Assembly (NCBI GenBank): GCA_019188255.1 | Contig: JAETXT010000001.1 | Span: 4,588,001-4,652,000, forward strand | DNA: 64,000 nt | Source: Verticillium longisporum | Taxonomy: Eukaryota > Ascomycota > Sordariomycetes > Glomerellales > Plectosphaerellaceae | Direction: 5' to 3' | Shown here: piece by piece, positions 44,688 to 55,531 of the stretch | How the letters are laid out: every line of letters starts with the position of its first letter | Numbering within the stretch: position 1 is the first letter of the stretch | The notes under the pieces: generated by a model | The model's input: the letters and a program-made list of their open reading frames with translations, nothing else | Database searches by the model: none | Told to the model about the DNA's origin: nothing | Position numbers and translations under genes: made by a program

Positions 44688-45146
44688 TCAGAAGCCTCTA
44701 TCCTCAATCAGCCGCGTGAACTCGAGTCTCTGCTCTGGACAGGGTTGTGAGATGTCCTGTAAGACTGGAATCCACCATTTCTCGTGTGAATGACACAGTG
44801 TCATGGCGAACGCATATTCCATGTCCAACCAGACATCAGCCAACGGCACACCAGGAACCCGCTCGCTCACGTGCACCCGTGCGATGGGCTTTGTGGTCAC
44901 AATGTCATAGACGCCACGGATGTTTGGAGCCAGGATGCCTTTTGTTGCAGCATACTGCATCATGTCGGCTTCTGAGGGGTCCAAGGCACTGAGCGGCTTG
45001 ACTTTGATGGCTAGGACGGTGCCAGTTGCTGTTGTATGCTCAAGCGCGCGGTTCCCGTAGAAATTGTAAATCTCTGTGCCGCAAACTGCGTCGGTGTAGG
45101 ACATGTGACGGAGGGAGCGAGGCTCATGTGGTGGGATGGCGGACAT
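44688..45146 (-). CDS. Truncated aminoglycoside-phosphotransferase-like protein
   Basis: A 152-residue frame starting with ATG. It resembles the N lobe of the fungal APH/protein-kinase-like family: a beta-rich start (GTEIYNFYGNRALEH), a Lys in a VLAIKV strand as the ATP-binding lysine, a helix (EADMMQYAATKGILAPNIRGVYD) and the hinge-like VSERVPGVPLADVWLDM. Family members usually have 280-400 residues with a catalytic HGDxxxxN and an IDWE/D motif; neither appears here or in the flank. It is thus probably a decayed fragment or a gene whose 3' part was lost, and not an active kinase. Codon third positions are less GC-rich than in neighbouring genes. Confidence 0.55.
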   Translation of the reverse strand: MSAIPPHEPRSLRHMSYTDAVCGTEIYNFYGNRALEHTTATGTVLAIKVKPLSALDPSEADMMQYAATKGILAPNIRGVYDIVTTKPIARVHVSERVPGVPLADVWLDMEYAFAMTLCHSHEKWWIPVLQDISQPCPEQRLEFTRLIEDRGF

Positions 45147-46013
45147 TGCGACCCGTGGTGTTCGTTGTCGCGCTTCTAAGGACGGAGACTACCTACCTAC
45201 TTTGAGCACATAGGCCGTTAGTCATGTACGTACGGCCTGCTCCATTGAAATGGATGCCAGCTAAAGAAGAGCCGATGGAGTGTCTTCGTATTGTCGAGGA
45301 TCCAACATGGGGAGTAAAATCAGATGGATAAGGTAGGCTCGTCAAGCCATAGATGCAGATCTTATTCGGTCCATCCCCGCCAGATTGCTTTGCTGGTTAG
45401 TTCAATGCTTCAGGGGTGTGCGTCTCAGTATTTGACATGTACCTAAGCCCCAGCATCAAGATGGGCGGCCCTTTTGATTGAAAATCCTGGCTCTGAAGCA
45501 TCTAGCGGCTCAGCCTCGTGCTCTGGTGCTGTGGGGGCTTGGAAGAGGGGAATGAGGCTGGAGGGGGTCATGTCGCATTGAGGTGTCTCTTGCTCTTTCC
45601 CGCTCCAGCAGAACCGCAGCCGCGCCAAACGGAGTCTGTGCAACGACGGAGGGGATGGGAAACGGAACTCGGCCTCGGAACGGTCGGATCGGAGCCACTC
45701 GCACTGTACAACAGGGGGTTCTAGGTGCCAGAACAGTGTCAATCGAGAACATCGCACGGCTCCCGACATCCTCGGATCGTCTTGTCCCAACCTCCACATC
45801 ACAACAATTCAGACCTCCTCATTCAGCTGAATGCACCCATCGCGCCACTCTCCGAGATCAGATCATGCAACCGATCGTCACGTCCCCCATCTCTCCCCAC
45901 ACTCCTGGACAAACCCACACGCAGCCAGCCGTGAGCGCGCCAACCCCTTCCCTTCATTCAGGTTCCACGAGGCACACGCGCCCGCATGTCCAAGCTGACG
46001 CCCTCGCCTAGCC
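45147..46013. other. Divergent intergenic region
   Basis: 870 bp between the phosphotransferase-like fragment and the zinc-cluster gene. The last 200 bp are C/A-rich, as in a fungal leader. Open frames across 45.5-46.0 kb on both strands lack family resemblance. Confidence 0.45.
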
Positions 46014-48761
46014 ATGGCCTCGACCCAGCCCTCGCTGCCGCAGCAGGCTTCAACAACCCCCTCTTCTACAGGAAGCGGCCGCATGCCCCCGGATCTCGTC
46101 CCGCCCCAGCATTCACCCGCCGAGCCTCCGCTCGCCTGCCGCCAATGTCGGGCCCGGAAGGTAAGCTCCCCCTACTGCTGTTCCCTACCGAACTCCGACT
46201 TCCGCCTGCCGTCCTCGGCTTGCTCTTGTCTCGGCTGGCCCTTGTCTCGGCTGGCCCTTGTCTCGGCTTGTGTTGTCTCGTGTGTATATGATGCGGTTTG
46301 CGACTGGCGATGGTCGTGGTTCGTCTCATGTTGCTCACCACCTGCTGACCCGCGCGCGCGCTCTCTCTCTTAGGTGAAATGTGATCGCCGACAGTCTGGC
46401 TGTCTACGCTGCGAGCGTCTCGACCTACCCTGCTCGTACCCGGCGGTGCTAGCGCTGAACTCGAGGACCTTGATGAGGACCTGCCTCAGGAAGAGCTCAC
46501 CCAGGCCGGTACCAAGCGCCGTCGTATACGCCGCGCGTGCGTCCCCTGTCGCTCGCACAAGGCCAAGTGCTCCGGCGCCCAGCCTTGCTCTCGCTGTGCC
46601 TCCAACAACCTGCAGTGCATCTATGGCGACGCCGATCAGGGCCGTAGCCTGCCCATCGGACACGGGACCACGTTGTCGTCGGGATCAGCGTCGGCCGTCA
46701 CCAGACATCCAGCCGGACTTGTGACGAGTCCTAGTGCCGTCACCGATGGACGCTCCGTGCCGACGCCCGGAAGCCGTGGCAGCTTCACGAGCGAGGCGGT
46801 GCGCTATGAGGCCCTGCTCGACCGGCCGAGAGTCTTCGACCTCGACAGAAAGGACGTCATTCGTCAGTGCCTGGATGCCTACTTTGAAAAGACGGACCTC
46901 GTCGACTGCCCGTTCCTGCACAAGGCCTCGCTGATGGCTGACTGGAACCAAGGCAAGCTCGACAACGAGCTGCTCAAGGCCGTCTGCGCTGCGGGTCTAC
47001 GGCTCATAGGACCGGCGCAGGAGGATGACGACTCGGTGCCCCATGCCTGGATGCGGGAGGTGCGCAAGGGCATGCTGACGAACCTGGGGACGACGACCGT
47101 CGCTGAGCTGCAGACCATGGTGCTGTACATCAAGTTTGGCTTCACGTCGCAGTTCACCGAGGATGTCTGGACGTTGCTGTCCGTCGCGGCGCGCATGGCC
47201 TTCACGAAGCGGCTCAACTATGAGCGACCGTCTGTCGAGCCTGTGCGGCGAGAGTGTCTGCGACGTCTGATGTGGGGATCTATTTTCTCGACAAGATCTT
47301 CTCGAGTGGCATCGAAGACTTGGCCGTGTGCCCGACACACCGACTGCACATTAGGCTGCCGAGCAACGACTACTACTTCCAGCGAGGGCTTGCATCAAGG
47401 TCGCAGTACCTGCACGAGAAGGGGGATAGCTCCGGTGCCGACATGGATGCTATTGCGTATCGCATGAGGTTGATGGATCTACGGGACAGGATACTGAGGT
47501 GAGTAGCATTGTGCAGTGGTTTACGTGGCGCTGCACACGACTGACTTGCGCAGATACACGAAACGGGTTATTCGAAGTGGCACCAGCCCTTCCAACACCA
47601 AAGACGAGCTCCTGTCCCTCGACCGCGAGCTGCAAACCTTCAGAGAGAGCCTCCCCGAAGAATTGCAGCTCACACCAAGCCGGCTCATGTTCATGTGCCA
47701 CTCGCGCGACTCGACAGCCTACATCATCCTGCACTCAACGCTCATTCTGTGTCGGTGCGACCTGCATCGGTTCCTCGTGCCGGGGATGAAGGAGACGGTC
47801 TCGCCGGAGGCCATGGCTGCCACATCGCAGGAGTACATTGCCTACTGCCAACAAACGTGCATTGACAGCGCCGTCAAGCTCTGTGACATGTGGTCGCAGG
47901 TGTACCACCTTGACGCCCACCGTCTGATCGACAGCCCGACGCTCACCATCACGCTGTATCAATGCGTCAAGGTCGTGGAGCATGCGTACTGGCTGCTGCC
48001 GCAGCATGGCGAGCACAGCCTTGTGAGCATCAAAGGCAAGCTAATGGAGGCGCTGTGCATGGCGAGGCGCATCCAGGAGACATATGCCTGGCTCCGGCCT
48101 TGCGTAAGTGGACCACTGTCTGGCTGCAAGGGGTTTTCCTGCTGACCATCCGTAGATTGCCGACATACAGAGAATTGTGCCGACGTTGGGCTTGCGCGGC
48201 CGCCCATCAGTCTCACCGTGAGTTCCTCTCCCCATCCACGAGTAGGCATCTTCTAACAGTCTGCCCAGCCCCGGCGGCCCCAACGATCGACAGGTACACT
48301 TCCACTCAAAGTATGTCTTCGCCCCCGATAAGATCGATCCGGCCGACGACCCTGTCGATTCGACCTCGCCCGAATCTCGTGCTGCGGATCCGACACCCTC
48401 ATTCGATGCAGAGCTCCCGCCGCCTCAACAGCCGCTGCCACCGCCGCCGCCGCCCCAGCAACAGCAGCAGCAGCAGACTCCTTCGCAAACGAGTGCCAAC
48501 TGGCACCCGTTGAATACGCCCAACATGCCACCGCCGCCCCAACAGTACGGCACGCCGTTTGCCGGCGGTTACACCCCGCAGGACGACGGCGGCATGCACT
48601 ACGGGTCGGTTCACGTCGTGCCGACGCACCAGGCCAACGCCGCGGGTTTGGCTGTGCCTTTTGAAGACCCAGACATCATGATGCCGCTGGATCCATTCGA
48701 TCTGCAGCTGAATGCGTATACTGATTACGACTTTCCTTCTGTGTTTGGTGGATTGGATTAA
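46014..48761 (+). CDS. Transcription factor with two Zn2Cys6 clusters, two frameshifts
   Basis: Fungal-specific regulator, ~792 residues if repaired. Exons: 46014-46160, 46374-47498, 47554-48103, 48156-48217 and 48269-48761; all phases fit only if two bases are restored. The first Zn2Cys6 cluster is split by intron 1 in the usual place (CRQCRARK / VKCDRRQSGCLRC). After an acidic linker a second cluster follows, CVPCRSHKAKC...CSRC, preceded by a basic TKRRRIRRA. The fungal transcription-factor middle homology region covers ~residues 180-520 (YFEKTDLVDCPFLHKASL; CLRRLMWGIYFLDKIFSSG). The C-terminus is Pro/Gln-rich with a polyglutamine run and acidic end, a likely activation region. Missing bases: a C in the CCC run 46439-46441 and a G in GGGG 47274-47277. 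It lies 1 kb upstream of a cutinase gene; control of that gene is possible but unproven. Confidence 0.85.
46226..46270. repeat. 16-base tandem repeat in intron 1
   Basis: Two exact copies and one partial copy of CTTGTCTCGGCTGGCC follow one another inside the first intron of the zinc-cluster gene, explaining its unusual length of 213 nt. Confidence 0.85.
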
Positions 48762-49792
48762 GGAGCGTGGGATGCGGATCTGTGTGTGACAAAAGTGTGT
48801 TGATTGCCTTGCTCAAATTGTGTGTACGAAGTTAGGACTGAAAAGCGTGAATACCCAAATAAGACTGTTTTGATCGAGACGCGGCCGTGGCCATGGGCGC
48901 TGGCATGAATCCCTGATGTACTGGGTGTAAACCATGTGGTTTGTGCGTGTTGCTTTGCGGTGATCCAGAGATGCTGGGCGACACACACAGGATGCAGCAC
49001 GTCGCCATCGACACGCTCGATTCCGGCAATGCGCCGCTCTCCAAAAGAAACCCTCGCAACTTCATCCACGTCGGGAACCATGTCCTGATACCTGAAACGC
49101 ACCACCTTGTGTAGCAGCGAACCGTGCGCGTGTTGGCATCCCAAAGTGTCGTTCTGCAGCAGCACGGACGTGGTCGATCGGTCTGTTCCATCGATCTAGC
49201 CAGCCGGGAATCATGTGCGACGATGCCTGCCATCCCATCTTTCGTGTGATGTTTCTCGATAGAAACCAGAATGACTCGCGTCTCTGTTGCGGCTTCTGTA
49301 CAATGAAATAGTCAGACGCGGCGGATGAGGCTTAAGAGCAAGAACAGACAAGCCCTTAGAGGATCTAGGCCCCTCTGAAGGCGAGCAAGCCAATTGATTG
49401 ACCGTGCCCTACAGATGACCCGGTTCATGGATGGGGCACATCGCCTGATTCGCGTGGGCGCAGAGAAGTCGTCTTTGCTTTTCCCATGTCTCCTCTAGGT
49501 TGATTTCAAACTTCTGTCAAGTCTGTCAAGATACGTGACAGCGCCATGGCAGCTGCGCTCGGATCTCGCGCGTTGGGCACCCGTTCGTGTTTGCTTTTCG
49601 CGGTGTCGTGGGGACATAAGTACGATGGCCCGGATGGCTTCGATCTAGAAGGATCACTCGGTCTCAGAGGCTCAGTTTCTTCATACGTTCATTCTCCGAC
49701 TATCTTTGGCCAGGCGCCATATACCTGACCGCTGCCCTCTCTGAGCTCAGTCTTGTCCATCTCGGCTCGTTTTTGAAGATAGCAACCTCGAA
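48762..49792. other. Intergenic region before cutinase
   Basis: 1.03 kb between the zinc-cluster factor and the cutinase. It would hold the cutinase promoter. A minus-strand frame over 48.76-49.16 kb is fairly protein-like but has no ATG at its head and no recognised family (see findings). No TATA box close to the cutinase start is obvious. Confidence 0.45.
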
Positions 49793-50534
<742 letters not shown>

Positions 50535-50880
50535 GCGGCATGATGGCTGTTTTTGATCAATGTTGGACGAGGTATTCGGGAAAGATGTTGAGGGCTTCCG
50601 CGGCCACGACTTCAAGGGGCAGTGATTCGTGTACATATTTGAATACATCCTATGACTACTGGGGAGAAAGCCATTCCTACTGTCCGAAACCCATGATTCC
50701 TGGCGTGTCCCTCACGCTTCCACAGCGCAGATTACCGGCACCATCAACGAGGACGGATGATACATTGCCTGGCGCTGTGATGGTCAAAGGTCTTTGTAGG
50801 ACGTCATGCTGCTGTGACCCTTTGGCATTCGAGAGCCATGTCTATCTTGGCCTCCGCTGAATCTCGTGACTGTTATGCTA
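50535..50880. other. Convergent intergenic region
   Basis: 346 bp of 3' flanks of the cutinase and the MFS carrier genes. No feature recognised. Confidence 0.45.
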
Positions 50881-52536
50881 CTACGTGGTGAAAGGGTTGT
50901 AAGCCCTGCCAAGCCTCTCGGCCGACTCGCGCAGCTTGCTGTTTTGCTTCCTCAGGTACATCTTGGAGACGCCAGCCATGGTGAGAGCGAGCGATGCAAA
51001 TACGATTTGTAAGATCATGGCCATGGTGAAGCGCGGTGCATCCCTGTCGGGGAAGAAGTACGGAGAAATGACGTTGCCGATATGTCCGCAAATGTTGACA
51101 ATCGCACCACCTGCCGCCCGCTTTTCTGGTGTCTGCCCAAGCGAGGAGACAGCCCAGGTGTAGACCAGGGCGTTTGCGGAAAAGCTGCCAGACGTGTAGA
51201 GAAAAGCTGCCGTGTACCGCGCTGCCGTGTTAACCGTAGCGACAGTGATGATAAAGCCAGTGATAGAGCAGCCGAGGTTGGCCATGATGTGGAAGCCACG
51301 CTCACGCTTCCGGTCCGAGTTCCACGCAACAAGGAACGAAACTATCGTGCCCCAGACGTAGGGGGGAGCGGTCAAGAGCAGTGAGACGTTGTCAGAACCG
51401 AGGTTAAAGCCCCTGACCATGGTGGGGAAGAAGTTGTTAAAACCGTACGACGAGGTGATGAAGATGTTCATGAAGATGAAGATGTAACACTTGACATCTG
51501 TTACGGCGAGTTTGAGGCCGTGCCAGACACTCAAGCCTTCTGACTTTTCAACGCGATCGTCGAGGATGCGAGCGACGGCAACCTTGCGCATGTCCGAAGT
51601 CATCGACCACATGGCGCTGCCATTCTCAGACTGTGGGTAGTTTGGAAGAATGAAGAATGCTGTCAAGGCAAAGAAGGCGCTGGCCGCACCCTCGAGGATG
51701 AAAAGCCACTGCCATCCGGCGAGGTTCATGGCACCGTCAAGTCCTGCGAAGACGCCTGCGGCGATGAGGCCGGAGAAGGCCTGCGCGAGAACTAACCCAG
51801 AGTACAGCAGAGCGGTACGCAACGCCAATTCTCGACGGGTGTACCAGCAGGACATGAGGAACACGGCCTGAATCAATGTATTAGCAGAGGGGTTGGCGGT
51901 TTTTAGTACTGGGAAGACTTACACCTGGGAACAAAGGTGCCTCAATAATTCCGAGAACAAACTGGACACCTAGAAGGCCCCCAGCGCTGGTGCACCCTGC
52001 CGTTGCAGCAGAAATGGCAGACCACAGCATGGCGGCGGTGGGAAGGTAAACAGCAGGGCGAACACGCGTGATCAACATGTTGGATGGCAGCTGAGCTAAC
52101 ATGTATCCCACAGTCAGGATAGCCACGGCCGTCTGGGAATTGTCAGTTCAATCGTCGTAAATTCCTTGAGATCCTGACCTACTTGGTAATCTCCATCCTC
52201 CAGGCCAAGGTCCTCATCAAAGGTATTCAGTCGGGCTTGTGCAATATTGACCCTGTTGAGGTAGTTGAACATGTAGAGAATCCAAAGCTGAGGCAGCATG
52301 GTCATATCCAATCTGCGGACTACCTTCTTCTCAAGGTCTTTCCAATTCTCAAGGCCGAGATTAGCTACATGATCGATATCGAGGCACGCGTCTGCTTTCT
52401 CCTGCTCCTGTTGCGTGACGGTGTGTGACGGGATACTCTCAAGATGCTCTGTACTATGGGTTTGAGTCCCGGGTGTCTGCTGGGCAGGGGCCTCTCCACC
52501 AACATGCGGAGGCTTAGCCTCCTTGTTGTCGGACAT
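50881..52536 (-). CDS. MFS anion:cation symporter, Dal5/TNA1 type
   Basis: Plasma-membrane carrier of about 516 residues. Exons (minus strand): 52536-52183, 52132-51923 and 51867-50881, phase 0 throughout. The ~75-residue hydrophilic N-terminus ends in KVVRRLDMTMLPQLWILYMFNYLNRVNIAQARLN, the hallmark first helix of the allantoate/nicotinate permease family. The second helix continues with VGYMLAQLPSNMLITRVRPAVYLP, also diagnostic. Twelve helices are predicted, with a central loop between helices 6 and 7. Family substrates include allantoate, nicotinic acid, pantothenate and other small carboxylates; the substrate cannot be told here. The frame is intact. It is convergent with cutinase. Confidence 0.88.
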
Positions 52537-55531
52537 ATCGATGAGAAGTCGTGCCGAATGTCAAAAGAAGAATGGAAGATGAGGTCGGGGTGCCCAAGGT
52601 CGCCTGGCCAGTGAAAACTTTGCGCGGGACACAGTCGATTTGTAGGCGGTCTTGAGATATTCGACGTCATCTTGTCTATGCCCGTTGTCTCACCAAATTG
52701 CCAAGTAGTGGAGAGTGGTGTGCCAAGGCAACATACCCCAGATCATCAAAGCCAATCCATTGCCAAGTGCCAACCAGAGCACCAACCCCGCCGTCATCTT
52801 GACTTGCAACCGTGGATAGAAGTATCCAGATCGACCAATTGTGAGCCCCCTCATGACACCGGGCCAAGAGATGGTTGAGACTTCAGGTGGGATGATACCA
52901 TCGCGGCAAGCAGTGGGTGTGGAGGAGTCGGGCATGGCTGACTCTCAATCTGCAATACCACCTCCCATTTATGTTCGACTTGGCTTCCGAGTTATAGACG
53001 TGACGTGCGCCTGATTTATGAACGGAGAACAGAAAAACTACCGTAGTGCGATACCAAGACGAAAGATCTACGGATGGTTGCGCGAGGCTCCAATGCCGAG
53101 AGCATAACCATTCTCTTTTCGTGGTCCTTGTGTCCAATCAATCAACGAATTGCCCTCCCCTCTCTCAAGCAACAAGCTTTGTCTTCGTCGTGAGGCATCA
53201 AATGTTTCGTATTACGGGCAACCCTTACTCCGCGGTGGTTCTTTTTCTCCGTGCTACATATCGCCAAGTCCGATCTTTCCCGATGATGCTTACCGCCATG
53301 GAAATACTCGACGTGATAACAGTGGGTTTTATGGAGAGCTCCATGTACCTAGACACGGAAAAGAGAGTCACTGAGTCGCGTTAACTTCAAATGGGTTAAA
53401 GCAGGATAACGATCCAACCTCTCGAATGAGATGCCGACCGAACAGTGAAGCTGACAATGTTGTCAGGACCACTGAATCATGTCCATTTCTCCACATGGTA
53501 GCCTAATGTCTCCCCGCACCTTGGCTTCTGGAGTTCACCTCTTCTATCTTGTTGAAAGAGACCTGCCGGATCGGACTCCTTGAGTCTGGCTGGATCGCTC
53601 ATCATGCTGATACGCAACCCGGCATCAAAAGCCAAACGCTTCATGACTGCACATCTCCGGAAAGCTCCGGGTGCAAACTTGACTAGAAAAGTTATCAAAT
53701 CATCTAAAATTATCAGAAAGACGAGTTAAAACAAAGAAAGCAGCAGGACAATGAAATATTTGCTTCCTATCATGACCGTCGTCCAACTCTGTGTCACAGC
53801 ATCAGTATTATATCATCTTCCACAGAGAATGGCCTCTTGCTGCTTGAAGCTGCACTGATGTCGTACAGTCTTGATTAATCTAGCAATTTATGTATTCTTG
53901 ATGAATAGGAGAAAGACAGCATCTCGCAATTTCAAGTTTCTGCCCTGGACCGAAGCACATCGAACAGCCCAAAGGTGACAGGTCGCCCTGCGGAGCCGCC
54001 GAACAGGGGGTCCGATTACGGGCTAAGGGCTACGAGAACATATATATAAGGACTACGGAGGGCCCCCCAAGCTGCAGTGTGCTAGACTTCAGATGTATTC
54101 CAACCCCCTGCCTACCTTATGTTTTGTTGCCTGCGGATCACGTGTGAAAGACCTGCACTTTGCTCTCAATCAAGCACTGACAACATCGTGTTGATATTTC
54201 ATCTTAACATGCATTGTCATCCGGAAGTCCAGCCTGCGCCACAAACTATGCAGCGAGGCGCCTTGACTTTGTGTAGATTGAATTGGGACAGCCGTGATAA
54301 AGTTCTTATTGAGGCCCGCATGCAATGGCCAAAGACGTTCCTCCATCTCTTAGGCCCGAGAGCGATCGTGGGTATAAGGGTACAAACTGGGCGCTCCAGA
54401 TAAAATGACAGAATTGAGGTTCCGGACCAGCTACATGATGTCGCTTGATCGCATTATATCAGATGAGAATCTGTCGAGTAGACAGTCTAGCCGGCTCCTT
54501 GGCTCCAAAGTACACGAGACCGTTCTCGGGTCTTAAAGGGAAGGGCTTGGCGGCATATACGGACAACGAATTGTTTTGAAACCATCAGCGAGGGGGGTTT
54601 CAAAAACCCCGCCTCGCTTTTTGTCCTTCCCGAGGCCCCGTGTCTCACAAGCTGCCTCGGACACCAGCAAGGACGAATGGTTGTCACATGTGCACGTGAA
54701 ATCTGTGGCTTGAGCGAAGCACGAAGTGTAATAGAGCTCATTGTTTTGAAGGTTCAATAGCAGCAGAGTTCGGCGGGCTGACCAAGCCTATCGTCAGCTT
54801 TGCCGGTGCTTCACATGTAGTATCGTCTCAAAAATAGATTATCTGATGGACGATGAACCCTTTGCAATGCAGCTTAAGCACTAGATGCGTGCCGGACGGA
54901 ATGTGACTCGTCCTCTAAGCAGACAAGACTTCGCGGCTCGACGGCAAGGTTCATTTACAAGCCACATGACCACGAGCCCCAGACTGTAGATCTTGATTGC
55001 CATACCACTTGATCCAATGAGGGGCTTGTCGGAGATGGTATTTCCAAACTCAAAACTGCGGAACGGTAGATGCAGACTACCCACAAGATTCGCGGAACAG
55101 CTAGAAATCTTCCGAATTAGATAGGTCGATCGCAAGGAACGGTATTGCTAGCGGTCGCTTGTGTCCCCGGAGTGCTCGTGGGTCAGATCTAGGTGTCGTT
55201 GCGCGGAGAATTTGGTGCACACCCACTATGGGAGGCGAGATCCGAAGGGGGGTTCAGATTCTTCTGCACGACACCCGGGGCGCTTCCAGCCTATTTTCAA
55301 CCTTCCTATTCTCGCTGAAATCTAGAACGGTTTGCGCCGGAACGGCCACCATCTTCGGAAGGAACATCCACAATGTTAGATGTCTTAAGGGACTTCGTGG
55401 CCCTTCGAGCCATGATACGAGGGGCAATGAAGAGCGAACAAGATCATCATCTGTTTGATTGATCGTTCCACGCTCACCGTCAACAGCTGTCGCACCGTCA
55501 TCGTTGCGCGCATCGTCTTTCAGCTGTCGAG
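52537..55531. other. Gene-poor 3 kb region
   Basis: Intergenic DNA between the MFS carrier (minus) and the GH3 gene (plus), which are divergent. The stretch 53.4-55.2 kb is visibly more A/T-rich than the surrounding genes. It contains a TATATATAAGG element near 54041 without an obvious gene downstream and a strong hairpin at 54588-54617 (listed). Open frames over 53.0-53.4 and 54.1-54.4 kb show no coding signs. No transposon protein remnant recognised. Confidence 0.5.
54588..54617. repeat. G/C-rich hairpin followed by T run
   Basis: Inverted repeat with arms GCGAGGGGGGTTT and AAACCCC-G-CCTCGC around a 3-base loop, 13 paired bases with one bulged G, followed at once by TTTTT. It looks like an intrinsic terminator but sits in eukaryotic DNA. 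Confidence 0.8.
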
